A stretch of DNA of 64,000 nucleotides from Cuspidothrix issatschenkoi CHARLIE-1. Lineage in GTDB: Bacteria > Cyanobacteriota > Cyanobacteriia > Cyanobacteriales > Nostocaceae. Of the stretch, positions 8,950-19,165 are shown piece after piece (position 1 is the first letter of the stretch; each line of letters starts with the position of its first letter). Below the pieces are notes generated by a model. That model did not search any database. It saw nothing but the letters and a program-made list of their open reading frames with translations, and was not told the origin of the DNA. The position numbers and the translations under genes were made by a program. Where the stretch lies: assembly GCF_002934005.1 (NCBI RefSeq), contig NZ_PGEM01000083.1, positions 1 to 64,000 on the forward strand, given 5' to 3'.

Positions 8950-10080
8950 TTACCCCCACAATCTTCTACCTGATTTTCCCTGTAGTCGTTCATGACTATC
9001 TGTGAGTAAAGCGGGAATATCTAATTTTTCGGGACATTTGGGCAAACAATCGCCACATTCTGTACAACGGTTGGCTTTCATACCAGGAAACCAATGACCA
9101 GCATTTTCAAACATTGCATAACGATATTTACCATAATCGGTCATATCATAAGCTACAGCCAAATTTCTTAATCTTAAAACTTCGGGGATGTGAATATTTT
9201 CTGGACAAGGTAAACAAGCATAACATTGACTGCATTTATCAGTTAATAAAACCTGATTTTGGTGATGTGCTAATTTTTCTAAAATATCAATTTCAATTTT
9301 TGTCAATTCATTTGCATAATCGAAAAGGTCTAAAGAAATTGCTAATTCTTCTGGCTTTTCTGGTCCGATACTCAAGGTAGTAATACGTTGATCACTGAGC
9401 AAAAAACGATAATTGAAATCTAAGGGTGTCAAGGGATGACAAATTTCTGTTAAGGTTAGGGATGGAGTATATAATTTTCCACCTTTATCAGCAGGAGAAA
9501 TAATAAAAATACCCATATCTTTTTTTGCTGCCAACTCAATAGCCGGGGCATTACGTTGGAAAAAATAATAATAATGGAGATTGACAAAATCAAAGAAATC
9601 TGTATTTATAGCAGCTAAAATGATATCTAATGGTGCGTGGGTAGAAAAGCCAATATGTCTAACCCTGCCATCATTGACAGCTTCCTGGACAGCTTGCATA
9701 CAGCCGTTTTGGGATTGTACCCATCCTAAATGTTGCCAAGTATTTAAACCATGAATTCCCAAACAATCAAGATAATCTGTATTTAACCGTTTTAAAGATT
9801 CATCAATATACTGACGCATAGTATCGGCATCAGGTGTGGGAGGAATTTTAGTAGTAATATAAAGTTGATTTCGCGGGACTGATAAACCAGTTTTTATGGC
9901 TGTTCCTAAATATGTTTCGCTGTCGCCATAACCTCTTGCTGTTTCTAAATGATTAATTCCTAAAAATAAAGCTTTTTCAATTGTTTGCCGGACATTTTTG
10001 CTATCACTTAAATAGCGCATGGTTCCCAAAGAAAAAACAGAAATTTGTAAATTAGTTTTACCAAAACGACGATATTGCAT
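8950..10080 (-). CDS. aldo/keto reductase with C-terminal 4Fe-4S ferredoxin-like domain
   Basis: The N-terminal TIM barrel (about residues 1-270) has the AKR pattern: RRFGKTNLQ, GYGDSE with the Asp and catalytic Tyr region, TTKIPPTP with Lys, and a conserved GIHGLN. The C-terminal 90 residues hold two Cys clusters, CSQCYACLPCP and CTECGDCLPKCP, which can bind 4Fe-4S clusters. This is the cyanobacterial aldo/keto reductase-ferredoxin fusion type; substrate unknown. The ATG at 10080 is preferred over an in-frame GTG at 10104 because the extension lies in a dispersed repeat. Confidence 0.9.
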   Translation of the reverse strand: MQYRRFGKTNLQISVFSLGTMRYLSDSKNVRQTIEKALFLGINHLETARGYGDSETYLGTAIKTGLSVPRNQLYITTKIPPTPDADTMRQYIDESLKRLNTDYLDCLGIHGLNTWQHLGWVQSQNGCMQAVQEAVNDGRVRHIGFSTHAPLDIILAAINTDFFDFVNLHYYYFFQRNAPAIELAAKKDMGIFIISPADKGGKLYTPSLTLTEICHPLTPLDFNYRFLLSDQRITTLSIGPEKPEELAISLDLFDYANELTKIEIDILEKLAHHQNQVLLTDKCSQCYACLPCPENIHIPEVLRLRNLAVAYDMTDYGKYRYAMFENAGHWFPGMKANRCTECGDCLPKCPEKLDIPALLTDSHERLQGKSGRRLWG

Positions 10081-10090
10081 ATAGGTGATT

Positions 10091-10118
10091 ATAGCGGTAT
10101 GCACTTGAATGAGATACA
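10091..10118. repeat. dispersed repeat, copy B
   Basis: Same element as at 3905-3933, sharing TTGAATGAGATACA and most of the flanking eight bases. It abuts the start of the aldo/keto reductase gene. Confidence 0.5.
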
Positions 10119-10178
10119 GAATTTACCTAAAAAACTATACACTCTCATGACTTTCAACTCTGTTCCCTATTCCCTGTT

Positions 10179-13100
10179 CTAGTTACGTTTTACCAAACTA
10201 GCAACTACTATTGCTAGTTCGGCTGGTTCAATGGGTTTTGGTAAATGAAGTTGAAAACCTGCTTGGATAGCCCGCATTCGGTCTTCTGTTCCAGCATAGG
10301 CTGTTAGTGCGGCGGCTGGGATATTTCCGCCTTTGTCTGAGGGGAGCGATCGCACTTGGCGAATTAATGAGTAACCATCTTCTTGTGGCATCCCAATATC
10401 ACTAATTAAAACATCTGGTTGCCATCGCTTTAGCATCTGCAATGCTTCTGATACTGATGCCACTGCTGTAACTTCTGCTTGGCATTCTTCCAGTACGGTC
10501 TTCATAAATTTACGGCTATCGGTTTCATCATCTACCACTAACACGCGCACATTGGTGAGTTCAGGCAAGGATCTAGAAGACTTGAGAGGTAAAGAGGCAG
10601 ATTCTTCTACTTCATCTAGGGATTTCTGCTTCTGTGCATTTGTGCTTTCTTCCAGAAGTGGTAGTTTAATTGTAAATGTTGATCCTTGGTTATGACCTGA
10701 ACTTTTTACATCAACAGTACCACCATGGAGTTCTACCAAATGCCGCACAAGTGATAATCCCAATCCTAATCCACCATAGGATCTAGTGCTAGAACTATCG
10801 GCTTGACGAAAGCGATCAAAAACATGGGGAAGAAAATCTGCACTAATTCCAACACCATTATCAATAACTTGAATTTGAGCATATCTTCTCAATGGTAGTT
10901 GTTGATAATTACTTCCTTGCCCGTGTGAAACTATTGATGGAATTTCTTCTCCTCTGCTCCCCAGTCTCTCTACTCCCCTGCTATTGCTTAGGTCTGGGTT
11001 GCTAAGATTAATCTGATCTAGCCTGATTTCGACATTACCGCCTTGGGGTGTGAATTTAATAGCATTGGTTAACAAATTCCAAAGAATCTGTTGTAAGCGG
11101 TCAGAATCCCCGGAAACTATCACAGCAGGGACAGAGGACAACAACGTTTTTGTGTCCACTTCTGACTCCCTGGAATCACTAAAATAGGGGTAAAAGTGCA
11201 AATTAATTTCCTTCGCCTGGGCAGCTAAAGAAACAGTTTCAATGGCTGAGGTAATAATGGGAACTAAATCGCAAGTCTGAGGATTAAACTTTAATTTGCC
11301 GCGAATAATGCGCGAGATATCCAACAGATCATCTATTAACTGGTTTTGCTTTTTGGCGTTGCGCTCAATAGTTTCTAATCCCTGGGCTATTTTATCTGGG
11401 CTGAATTGGCGAGTACGTAGAAGATGAGACCAGCCAAGGATGGCATTTAGGGGCGATCGCAATTCATGGGATAACACCGCCAGAAACTCATCCTTCATGC
11501 GGTTAGCTTCCCGTAACTGTTCAGTTTGTGTCTGCAAGGAAGCAATCAAACTAGCTCGATCCATAGCGATCGCTACTTGGTTACAAACTGCTTGCATAAT
11601 CGCTTTTTGATTTTCACTGAATTCTGACAGTCTCCGACTACCAAAAAAAAGAGTCCCAATTAACTGCTCCTGAGCTATGAGGGGATAACCATAAAAGGCT
11701 TGTATTCCCAAAAAACGGAGGAACTCTGTTTTTGGGTCAGTAGATTCCTGGACATGATCTAAAGCAATTACCCGTCGTTCCTGAGCTATAGTGCCATATA
11801 TAGCTTCACCAAACTCCAAGGTGGCAAGTTCTTTGGCGATTTCCTCAGAAAAACCTGTGTAAGAAACTAACTGCATCACCTGAGAGTTGCCTTGAATTAC
11901 ATAGTTAAAGTAAACATCTAAATTAATCTGCTTTGCTAGTTCTTGAAAAACAGCCTCAATCAATGTGACCGGTTTTTGACTAGATAGAAGAATATTAGCC
12001 GTATTAAATAGTAGCTGAAGATTTTTATAGCCCGATGACAGGTCTTTTTCTATTTGCTTGAGTTCACTAATATCTTGGAAAGTTAAGAGACAGGTTGATG
12101 GATGACCGTGCATAACTGGCATAGTATCAGCAAATATGAGCAGAGAGTGAATACCTGTAGAGGTATGCCAATCTATCTCAAAACCTGCCAAACTTTCCCC
12201 ACGCGCTACCCGCACTCCTGGCATTTGTTCATTAGGAATGGGATTACCTGCGGCATCCCTACAATCATAAATAGTCTGATATTCTGCGGCTGGTATGTTT
12301 TTGGGAAATTCACCCCCAGCTAATTTATCAGCAGCCTGATTAGCAAATATTACCCGCGCCGTTTCTGGTTCAATAAATACTAATGGTATTGGCATTAAGT
12401 TAAGTATATCTTCTAACCATTTTTGGTGATTTCGCAGCAAGTTCTCTGCTTGCTTTCGTTCTGTAATATCCAAAAATGCACCGATACATCCTCTAGTTTC
12501 ACCATCTTCATCAAATAGGGGAGTAACATATTCCAACAAATTGATGACTGTACCATCCTCATGGACAACATCAACTTCACAATCCAAAATTTCCACACCA
12601 TGAGCGGCAGAATACTGCATGGGCAGTTCTTTTGCACTCAGTTCTCTACCTTCACGGAAAACTTTAAATTGTGTCGGTTTTTCTTCTACAGGGGCAGTCA
12701 GAGAGGCATTTTCATGGGGTTGCATTCTCAGTAACTTGGCAAAAGCCGGATTCATGTTAATAGTTTGGCATTCTGGATCTTTCGCTATGCCAATACCAAT
12801 AGGAATCATGTCCAACAAAGTTTGTAACTCGGTGACTCGTCGCTGTAATTTTTGGTTGAGTTCGAGGATTTTTTTCTTGCTTTTCTGGATTTCACTGAGT
12901 GCGGCTTCTCGTTCACTAATATCTAGGATAAAGGCCACTGATTTCTCCCGTTCTTCTCCCATCAACACAAAACCAAGTAATACGGGAAGGCGACCACCAT
13001 CTTTACGAATATATTCTTTTTGAAATGGCATACAAGCACCATCTACACTAGATTTAGCTTGAGCGATCGCTTGTTCATCTAAATATAAGTATTCTGGTGG

Positions 13101-13865
13101 TGTCAGATGCCGCCAATCTATCCTACCAGCTAGTAAATCCTCTTGTGTGTAATCAATTATTCTCAAAAATTCCTTGTTTGCTTGGTAAATGCACCCATTT
13201 ATGTCGCCAAAAAGAATACCAATAACGTTGGAGTTAACGAAACTTTGCAATTTCTCTTCATTTTCTTTCGATGCTTCTTGAGCGCGATCTCGTTGCCGAC
13301 TGAGGCGATCAATTATCAGCGCACTTTGCCAAGCTAAAATGGTAAAAACGATAATTACAACAATAGCAAACAGTGAAATTCCAAAGGCAAAATCGTACAT
13401 CCTTGCCCGTTCACCGTTGAGTATTAACCAACCTAGTAAAAAAGGTATGATTATTGCTGGTAATAATAAACGCCTAGCTATTAACCCACCATAACTATCA
13501 TTAGTTATTACCCGCATCAAACCCTGCCTTGAACTCGCCCACAGAATGCCCATAGACAATATCATCAAAGTTACAGCCGTATGTAATGCCATTGATGTTG
13601 TGTGTAGAGCAATACGATAAAGCAAATCTTCTTTGTAGGCATATCCCATCAGCGACTGAAGACAAATCAAGGCAGCTATAATCGTGAAAATTTGGGCAAC
13701 CCAATAACTACGCTGTTTATTTGGCTGAATAATTAGATATATAGCTACATTAATCAGGATGAAACTGAGTGCGGTGTTAAACCCCATGCGTCCAGGGTGG
13801 GATGTGGTCAATACTATTGGTGAGTCCCGAAATAAAAATTCATCAATTTTGAAATTCCAGCCCAA
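10179..13865 (-). CDS. hybrid sensor histidine kinase (membrane, PAS, GAF, HisKA, HATPase, REC), N-terminus frameshifted
   Basis: Domains in order: five or six membrane segments (about 20-190), a PAS domain (about 205-325), a second (345-470) and third (475-600) PAS, GAF (about 615-780), HisKA with the phospho-acceptor His near residue 799 in [15 protein letters not shown], an HATPase with N box NAIKFT, DNGVGI and GGLGLGLSL, and a receiver domain with DDE near 1109 and the phospho-Asp near 1156 in LISDIGMP. The initial Met is internal: homologous N-terminal sequence continues in another frame up to 14196. A proline/serine-like insertion within the ATPase domain matches intergenic repeat DNA. 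The signal sensed is unknown. Confidence 0.88.
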   Translation of the reverse strand: MGWNFKIDEFLFRDSPIVLTTSHPGRMGFNTALSFILINVAIYLIIQPNKQRSYWVAQIFTIIAALICLQSLMGYAYKEDLLYRIALHTTSMALHTAVTLMILSMGILWASSRQGLMRVITNDSYGGLIARRLLLPAIIIPFLLGWLILNGERARMYDFAFGISLFAIVVIIVFTILAWQSALIIDRLSRQRDRAQEASKENEEKLQSFVNSNVIGILFGDINGCIYQANKEFLRIIDYTQEDLLAGRIDWRHLTPPEYLYLDEQAIAQAKSSVDGACMPFQKEYIRKDGGRLPVLLGFVLMGEEREKSVAFILDISEREAALSEIQKSKKKILELNQKLQRRVTELQTLLDMIPIGIGIAKDPECQTINMNPAFAKLLRMQPHENASLTAPVEEKPTQFKVFREGRELSAKELPMQYSAAHGVEILDCEVDVVHEDGTVINLLEYVTPLFDEDGETRGCIGAFLDITERKQAENLLRNHQKWLEDILNLMPIPLVFIEPETARVIFANQAADKLAGGEFPKNIPAAEYQTIYDCRDAAGNPIPNEQMPGVRVARGESLAGFEIDWHTSTGIHSLLIFADTMPVMHGHPSTCLLTFQDISELKQIEKDLSSGYKNLQLLFNTANILLSSQKPVTLIEAVFQELAKQINLDVYFNYVIQGNSQVMQLVSYTGFSEEIAKELATLEFGEAIYGTIAQERRVIALDHVQESTDPKTEFLRFLGIQAFYGYPLIAQEQLIGTLFFGSRRLSEFSENQKAIMQAVCNQVAIAMDRASLIASLQTQTEQLREANRMKDEFLAVLSHELRSPLNAILGWSHLLRTRQFSPDKIAQGLETIERNAKKQNQLIDDLLDISRIIRGKLKFNPQTCDLVPIITSAIETVSLAAQAKEINLHFYPYFSDSRESEVDTKTLLSSVPAVIVSGDSDRLQQILWNLLTNAIKFTPQGGNVEIRLDQINLSNPDLSNSRGVERLGSRGEEIPSIVSHGQGSNYQQLPLRRYAQIQVIDNGVGISADFLPHVFDRFRQADSSSTRSYGGLGLGLSLVRHLVELHGGTVDVKSSGHNQGSTFTIKLPLLEESTNAQKQKSLDEVEESASLPLKSSRSLPELTNVRVLVVDDETDSRKFMKTVLEECQAEVTAVASVSEALQMLKRWQPDVLISDIGMPQEDGYSLIRQVRSLPSDKGGNIPAAALTAYAGTEDRMRAIQAGFQLHLPKPIEPAELAIVVASLVKRN

Positions 13866-14196
13866 TACATATTGAATAATTGTTAGTAACCCACATTCCG
13901 GCTACTGTTACCGTAAAAAATCGAGACAGCCACAGGTAAAACACACGCCTTGTTTCCGTCATACCTTGGGATATCCATAGGGATAATCCAGACAGCAAAA
14001 AACATAATGCTGTATTTGCTTTCATGGTGGCAGGACTACCAAGAAAACCCTTTTTGAGAATTTCAAGATCAAAATACCAGCCTAGTAGTACCAGTCCACC
14101 TATGAAAATAGAAATTGCACTTGTAGCTCTTACCACCCCTAAACGGACAGGTATTTTTAGTAAATCTCTTATCCTCAAGTGATTAATATTTAACAT
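13843..14196 (-). pseudogene. N-terminal fragment of the hybrid kinase, separated by a frameshift
   Basis: The 117-residue product carries two or three membrane segments and ends in a run of unrelated residues. Removing one base from the TT at 13896-13897 (AA on the coding strand) joins the frames cleanly: ...TVTVAGCG runs into [17 protein letters not shown] of the kinase. The rejoined protein would have about 1,338 residues. Either the kinase lost its first membrane segments or this is a sequencing error. Confidence 0.8.
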
Positions 14197-14240
14197 TGAG
14201 GCTCTTAAATTTCTATCTAGCTATGGAAATACAGCAGAAG

Positions 14241-14306
14241 GCAGGAGGTGAAACACTCTTCCTATCCGATAGCGTAGCCATGTTTAGGTTTTCAGTTTGT
14301 ACCCTT
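14241..14306. repeat. dispersed repeat, inverted copy of 7810-7862
   Basis: GGCAGGAGGTGAAACAC at one end and TTCAGTTTGTACC at the other match the reverse complement of the 7.8-kb element; the middle differs and is about ten bases longer. Confidence 0.5.
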
Positions 14307-14580
14307 CGGTTGACGCTGACGGAAGCCTCATTGAGTTGCAATCTGCTGGAATGATTTTAACTATTAATTAATAGTAGTTTCATCTGTCTTGAAATTAAGT
14401 TTCATCTAACTATAAGTACAATATTACACCACAGATTAATAGCAGATAATAGTTATTTTAAAAAGTCTATCTTTAGATAGATTTCTTGATTGCTGATCGT
14501 ATTGTCATTATCATCGGTGTAGAAATTCTATATCAAAACCGATAGCGATGAAATCCGCCATGATCATCATTGTTGAGGTT

Positions 14581-14634
14581 GAGAAAAAATGGAGAAATTG
14601 TAGATTTTTGACGATTTTATGATTTTTCTCCATT
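14581..14634 (-). terminator. Rho-independent terminator of the bifunctional nuclease gene
   Basis: A ten-pair stem (14588-14597 with 14625-14634) is followed on the minus strand by a T tract (complement of 14584-14589). It sits 16 bases past the stop of the nuclease gene. Confidence 0.6.
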
Positions 14635-14649
14635 CTCATTATTTACAAC

Positions 14650-15144
14650 TTAATCACCATTACCAAACCGTTTAATCAAATCTTCAGGACGGAGATTGGA
14701 AATAAATTCCCGGAAAGCTTGCTGTTCAGCTTCATCAGCATCACGATCCACAGGAATAGAAGCATCAGCTACAACTTCTTCCATGACCCAAATTGGTGTA
14801 TTTGTACGCAAAGCAATAGCGATCGCATCACTAGGACGAGCATCAATCTCTTTTTTCACCTCTCCTTGCTGAAGAATTAAGGCGGCATAAAAGGTATCCT
14901 TTTGCAAAGTATGAATAATAACTTTATCTAAAGTCATATTCCATGCTTCGAGCATATTCACCATTAGGTCATGTGTTAAAGGTCGAGGAGGCTTTTGATT
15001 TTCCATTGCCCCCATAATTGCCCTAGCTTGTTCCTGACCTATATAAATGGGTAAAGCCCGACGATCTGAACCATCCTTCAGAAGTACAATTGGACTGCGG
15101 GTGATCGCATCTAATGCTATACCAGCGACTTTCATTTCTATCAT
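14650..15144 (-). CDS. bifunctional nuclease family protein (DUF151)
   Basis: Matches the BFN domain through most of its length: IALDAITRSPIVLLKD, LPIYIGQEQARAI, RPLTHDLM and the DARPSDAIAIALR motif, with a short acidic C-terminal tail. Plant members have RNase and DNase activity; the bacterial role is not settled. Length 164 aa is usual. The start could be the ATG used here or the one three codons later (MKVAG). It is divergent from ribE with a 560-base spacer. Confidence 0.9.
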   Translation of the reverse strand: MIEMKVAGIALDAITRSPIVLLKDGSDRRALPIYIGQEQARAIMGAMENQKPPRPLTHDLMVNMLEAWNMTLDKVIIHTLQKDTFYAALILQQGEVKKEIDARPSDAIAIALRTNTPIWVMEEVVADASIPVDRDADEAEQQAFREFISNLRPEDLIKRFGNGD

Positions 15145-15704
15145 TGGTTCAGCCTCTAAAATTCTTTAATCGCTTGGGACTATGTAGTAAGTAACACACT
15201 TTTTCTGTTCTTCCTGGGGCAGAAATAAACATAGGGTTTTTCTGGTCTATAATGCTTCTATTAAACTCTAATAGGATAACGGTGCATAAGCCATAATCTC
15301 GGTGAATCACAGTCTTAAATTATAGAAATCGCCCAAGTGTCGAGAAAATTAACTAATGATAAAACACAAGACACAAACAGACTTGCCACCCCCTCACCTC
15401 TCACCTCTTAGCTGTTACCCGTCAAAACTCAACACAAAAGTTTGCCTTGGCTCTACCTATCTAGTGATGAGGTATAAATGAACTAATTTTGCACCGACTT
15501 TAACCACTAATTTATTGATCCTTCATATTTTATCCTTCTTTAATCTTATGATTCAAGTATGCCTTGGGATTGATGCTAATATATTAATATTCATTTAGCA
15601 AAATGAGGAAAAATTAAACTGGAGAACCTTTACATTTTTTCCTAGAATTATTAGTTAATTTCCGCCAAAATTAGGCAATAAATAGATTTAGTTTTGCAAA
15701 AGCT
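15145..15704. other. 560-bp spacer between divergent genes
   Basis: No coding sequence, tRNA or recognisable riboswitch is seen; in particular the conserved blocks of the FMN riboswitch are absent upstream of ribE. A TATAAT at 15248-15253 on the plus strand is a possible -10 box but no -35 supports it. Confidence 0.5.
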
Positions 15705-16364
15705 GTGTTTACAGGATTAATTCAAGGTTTAGGAACAATCAAACCCCTAAGGGGAGATTTGTGGCAGATCAATTGTCTTACTCAATCAGAGACAATAGTT
15801 CAAGATTTGGCTTATGGTGACAGTGTAGCGGTAGATGGGGTCTGTCTGACAGTTGCAGAAATCTTAAAAGATGGATTCATTGCCACCGCTTCCCCAGAAA
15901 CCCTGGGCCGCACCACATTAGGCAAAGAAGAAACTCAACAAAGATACGTCAATCTAGAAACATCACTGCGGGTAGGTGGTAAAGTCGGCGGTCATTTTGT
16001 GATGGGTCATGTAGATGGAATTGGTCAGTTAATTACATCAGTACAAACTGCTACTTCCTGGGAAATGACCTTTGTTGCACCACCAGCGATCGCTCGCTAT
16101 ATAGTTTATAAAGGTAGCATCGCTGTTAATGGTATCAGCCTCACCGTAGCTGAATATACATCCAAATCATCTCAATTTACAGTCGCCGTCATCCCCCTCA
16201 CATACAGTGAAACTAATCTCAGTCATTTAGTTCCCGGTAGTTGGGTAAATTTAGAAGGCGACATCCTTGGTAAATACGTAGAAAAATTCCTCACATCGGC
16301 AAATAATCACCATCAACAAGAGGAAATCACACCTGCATTCTTAGCAGAAAACGGGTATTTGTAG
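15705..16364 (+). CDS. ribE: riboflavin synthase alpha chain
   Basis: Dismutates two 6,7-dimethyl-8-ribityllumazine to riboflavin. Two lumazine-binding barrels are evident: residues 1-95 begin [10 protein letters not shown] and include [10 protein letters not shown], and residues 97-200 repeat the pattern with [11 protein letters not shown] and [10 protein letters not shown]. The GTG start is fixed by the conserved MFTGLI N-terminus. Length 219 aa is normal. No Shine-Dalgarno is obvious. A tandem heptamer array begins six bases after the stop codon. Confidence 0.96.
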   Translation: MFTGLIQGLGTIKPLRGDLWQINCLTQSETIVQDLAYGDSVAVDGVCLTVAEILKDGFIATASPETLGRTTLGKEETQQRYVNLETSLRVGGKVGGHFVMGHVDGIGQLITSVQTATSWEMTFVAPPAIARYIVYKGSIAVNGISLTVAEYTSKSSQFTVAVIPLTYSETNLSHLVPGSWVNLEGDILGKYVEKFLTSANNHHQQEEITPAFLAENGYL

Positions 16365-16369
16365 AGCGA

Positions 16370-16502
16370 GGGAACAGGGAACAGGGAACAGGGAACAGGG
16401 AACAGGGAATTGGGAATGGGGAATTGGGAATAGGGAATAGGGAATTGGGAATTGGGAATTGGGAATTGGGAACGGGGAACGGGGAACAGGGAACAGGGAA
16501 CA
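16370..16502. repeat. heptamer tandem repeat array, 19 units
   Basis: Nineteen uninterrupted 7-bp units of GGGAANN: GGGAACA (five), then GGGAATT, GGGAATG, GGGAATA variants, then GGGAACG and again GGGAACA. This is the short tandemly repeated repetitive sequence class of heterocystous cyanobacteria. Variants are blocked rather than random, suggesting local slippage expansions. Minus-strand reading frames through it encode artefactual Pro/Phe/Ser repeats. Confidence 0.95.
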
Positions 16503-16510
16503 GGCAGGAG

Positions 16511-16536
16511 TAGGGGCGAACGGCCGTTCGCCCCTA
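16511..16536. repeat. 26-bp perfect palindrome, family member 3
   Basis: Each arm reads TAGGGGCGAACGG. Same length and TAGGGG ends as the palindromes at 3152 and 7632, but a GC-rich core. It directly follows the heptamer array. Confidence 0.8.
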
Positions 16537-16567
16537 CAAAAACCGTCAACAGTCAACCATAACCAAA

Positions 16568-18088
16568 TTAGCGAGCTTGGGCTGTTCTTGTTCCTTGTGT
16601 TCTTCCTAGTAACTGACTCAGTCCACCTTGTAACTGCACACCTGGGTCAACAGCCACCCATCCATTTTGGGTGAGGTGACGGACTTCAAAGTGGAGGTGG
16701 GGTCCAGTGGAGTTACCAGTGCTACCCACTCGACCAATGACAGTTCCTGGTTCTACTACTTGACCAGGTTGAACCAAGATTTCAGACATATGCCCGTAGA
16801 GGGTTTGTTGAGCGGAACTATGATTGATAATTACAGCTAAACCATAACCACCGATCCAACTAGCTGTTTCTACTTGGCCTCTAGCGGCTGCTAAAATTGG
16901 TGTTCCCGTAGGCGCACCGATATCTGTACCAGCGTGGAAACGGTGATCGCCTGTGATGGGATGTACTCGCCAGCCAAATAATGAAGTAATGGGTGCGGCC
17001 ACAGACAAAGGAAAGACTATTCCGCCACCACCACGATAGGCTAGGGTATTAGTATAAGGAACTTCAGGCAATACAGACGCTAGGGAGAAGTCATAGGACA
17101 CCATACTGGGACGGGGAGCAACATTTCCCTCCATCATCGGTGCTGGTAAACTACCTACCTGGGGCGCGATAGGAGTAGAACTTACCCTAGTTGTGCTAAA
17201 TTCGCTAGGACTGGGGATAAAACCATTAGCGTTATAACCAGCCTTGTTATGACTGCTGGTATTATTTCTGGAACTTTGCCAATTATTTGGAGTTTGACTA
17301 ATTTTGTTAACAGTATTAGCCACAACCCCAGCCAGATTGTCTGGTTGTTTGCTGTTTGCTGTGATCGTTTTCAGCGCTGGAGCAACTAGAGGTAGTTTAG
17401 CAGTTTCACTTTTTTTCAACCAAGTTGGCACAGATTTTTTAGACTGAGCTAGAGCAGGAGTTTGAGATGGTTTAGCGCAACCATTTTGCCCTGTGGTAAC
17501 ATTGGCACTACAACCGCTAGAACGTTCTGTTACTACTACAGAACTAGGAGGTTCATAGTTATCGGTGTTTGCATTTTTGTAGTCTGTGGGATCAATATAA
17601 GCGTTGTTATAATCCGTGAGTTTATTCTCTGTATCCTTAGCAGTATTTTGAGAATTATTTACTGACTGTTCTACTTCTGGCAATTTTTTCACTCTAGAGT
17701 CAGTTTCACTCACACTAGCACCAGGTTGAGTATTTTCCCCTTTCGGTTTAGTAATTTTCACAGTATTGCTATTAGAAGCCTTTTGAATATTGGGCCTCTT
17801 TTTCAGATTAGCTTGCCGGGCAGAAAAATCTGACTTTGGCTTGGCTATTTCTGGAATAACAACTTCTTTCTGAACTTGACTTGTTCCTGCGGATGGCTGG
17901 GAATTTTCAATAGTCGGGACAATATTATCTATTGATGATGATTCCGTTTGAGCATTAACAAAACCGCTACCAAGAATGCTGACACTACTTAGTAAACATA
18001 GACTTTGGGCTGGTAATCTAGAAGCAAAGCGTTTACTGATACTACCGTAGTAAGAATTTTTATGGGCAGATTTATGGTGCTGCGTCAT
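16568..18088 (-). CDS. M23 family metallopeptidase (LytM-like), secreted
   Basis: A signal-like segment at about residues 27-46 ends VNAQ. A long low-complexity region rich in Ser, Asn, Thr and Lys follows (50-340), then the M23 domain at about 365-490: FHAGTDIGAP provides the zinc His and Asp (His near 383), and HLHFEV near 465 the last His pair. It probably cleaves peptidoglycan peptides in the periplasm or activates amidases. No LysM repeat is visible, unlike several cyanobacterial relatives. Its 3' end converges on ribE and the repeat array. Confidence 0.9.
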   Translation of the reverse strand: MTQHHKSAHKNSYYGSISKRFASRLPAQSLCLLSSVSILGSGFVNAQTESSSIDNIVPTIENSQPSAGTSQVQKEVVIPEIAKPKSDFSARQANLKKRPNIQKASNSNTVKITKPKGENTQPGASVSETDSRVKKLPEVEQSVNNSQNTAKDTENKLTDYNNAYIDPTDYKNANTDNYEPPSSVVVTERSSGCSANVTTGQNGCAKPSQTPALAQSKKSVPTWLKKSETAKLPLVAPALKTITANSKQPDNLAGVVANTVNKISQTPNNWQSSRNNTSSHNKAGYNANGFIPSPSEFSTTRVSSTPIAPQVGSLPAPMMEGNVAPRPSMVSYDFSLASVLPEVPYTNTLAYRGGGGIVFPLSVAAPITSLFGWRVHPITGDHRFHAGTDIGAPTGTPILAAARGQVETASWIGGYGLAVIINHSSAQQTLYGHMSEILVQPGQVVEPGTVIGRVGSTGNSTGPHLHFEVRHLTQNGWVAVDPGVQLQGGLSQLLGRTQGTRTAQAR

Positions 18089-18241
18089 TTTTCCCTTGCG
18101 TTGTGTGTAATGAACTGACTGTAAGAATTAAGGAGTTCAGGAGTTGAGGAGGCAGGAGGGGCTAACGGCCGCCCGTATAAGAGTTCAGAATAAAGAAATT
18201 TCTCCCCTGCTCCCCTGCCCCTGTGGTTCCTATTCCCTGAA

Positions 18242-19048
18242 TCATTTTTGACGATAACCCAAACTGATTGTACCTGGTTGCACGGAAATTTCTGGTATTA
18301 CCACTGCTTTTGGATCATAAGTTGCCATTTGTAAACGGAGATTACCCTCTTGAGTAACTCCCACTACTGTACCTAAAAAATTATTGACATAGACCTGATC
18401 ACCCATATTTGTGAGTACATCAAGATAGCGAGACAAAAGAATATTTATTCCTTCGACCTGTAGACAGTCTATACCGGACTTAATTCCTAGTAAAACCTGG
18501 GCAGTTAGCATTTCTAAATGATAAATCATCTGATAATTCTGGGAATTTTGCCATAATTGCAGATTAATTCCCGTTTCTGGCACTTCATTTGTCCAGTTAA
18601 TACCAACACCGATTACAGCCTGAGTAATTTGTCCTTGATTAACTTTGGTTTCCGTTAAAATGCCGCCTAACTTACGACCCTCTAATACTAAATCATTTGG
18701 CCATTTTATGCCTACCGGTAGACCACATTTTTGTAATTGTGCTGTAATACCCCACGCACTAGCTAAAGTAAGTTGATAACTGCTAGTGGCTTGTAGTTTA
18801 ATATCTATTGCCATCGAAAGATATAGACCACCAGTAGAAGACTGCCATTGACGACCCCATTGTCCTCGTCCTGCGGTTTGTTGAGTGGCAATAACTACAC
18901 AACCAGATTTTTCTCCTTGGTTAATTAGTTGCCACAGGACTTGATTTGTGGAGGATACAGTGTTAAAAATATGTAGAGAGAATGGTAAATTTTGTTGCTG
19001 ATATTCTACTTTTAAGCTATCTACCAAAAGTTGCCGATTAAATTCCAC
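18242..19048 (-). CDS. birA: biotin--[acetyl-CoA-carboxylase] ligase
   Basis: Catalytic biotin protein ligase domain: the ATP/biotin loop TAGRGQWGRQW (residues 58-68) and KWPNDLVLEGRKLGGIL are clear, followed by a small SH3-like C-terminal domain (about 210-262). There is no N-terminal helix-turn-helix, so it is a non-regulatory class I enzyme that cannot be the biotin repressor. It charges the AccB biotin carrier. It is divergent from pgeF with a 117-base spacer. Confidence 0.93.
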   Translation of the reverse strand: MEFNRQLLVDSLKVEYQQQNLPFSLHIFNTVSSTNQVLWQLINQGEKSGCVVIATQQTAGRGQWGRQWQSSTGGLYLSMAIDIKLQATSSYQLTLASAWGITAQLQKCGLPVGIKWPNDLVLEGRKLGGILTETKVNQGQITQAVIGVGINWTNEVPETGINLQLWQNSQNYQMIYHLEMLTAQVLLGIKSGIDCLQVEGINILLSRYLDVLTNMGDQVYVNNFLGTVVGVTQEGNLRLQMATYDPKAVVIPEISVQPGTISLGYRQK

Positions 19049-19165
19049 CGCAGTTCCCCATAGTTCAGTTCAAAATTTTTTTCGTTTTTGGGCAAATCTT
19101 TTTGGCTGTTGTTCAAGTTAGCATTGATTAAAGATTGTTAATTTTCTCTTGAGGTTTGGTTGAAG

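Larger units (their letters stand above)
14197..14649. other. 453-bp non-coding region with repeat and terminator
   Basis: No gene is seen. It holds the second copy of a dispersed repeat (14241-14306) and, next to the nuclease gene, a minus-strand terminator. Presumably it also holds the promoter of the kinase. Confidence 0.6.

Noticed and set aside
15145-15704. Possible FMN riboswitch upstream of ribE
   Set aside because: The conserved blocks of that aptamer are absent, and no strong expression-platform hairpin precedes the GTG.
16313-16556. Minus-strand reading frames with Pro/Phe/Ser repeats across the heptamer array
   Set aside because: They are simple translations of the GGGAANN tandem repeat overlapping the end of ribE; no ribosome binding site or homologous protein is expected.
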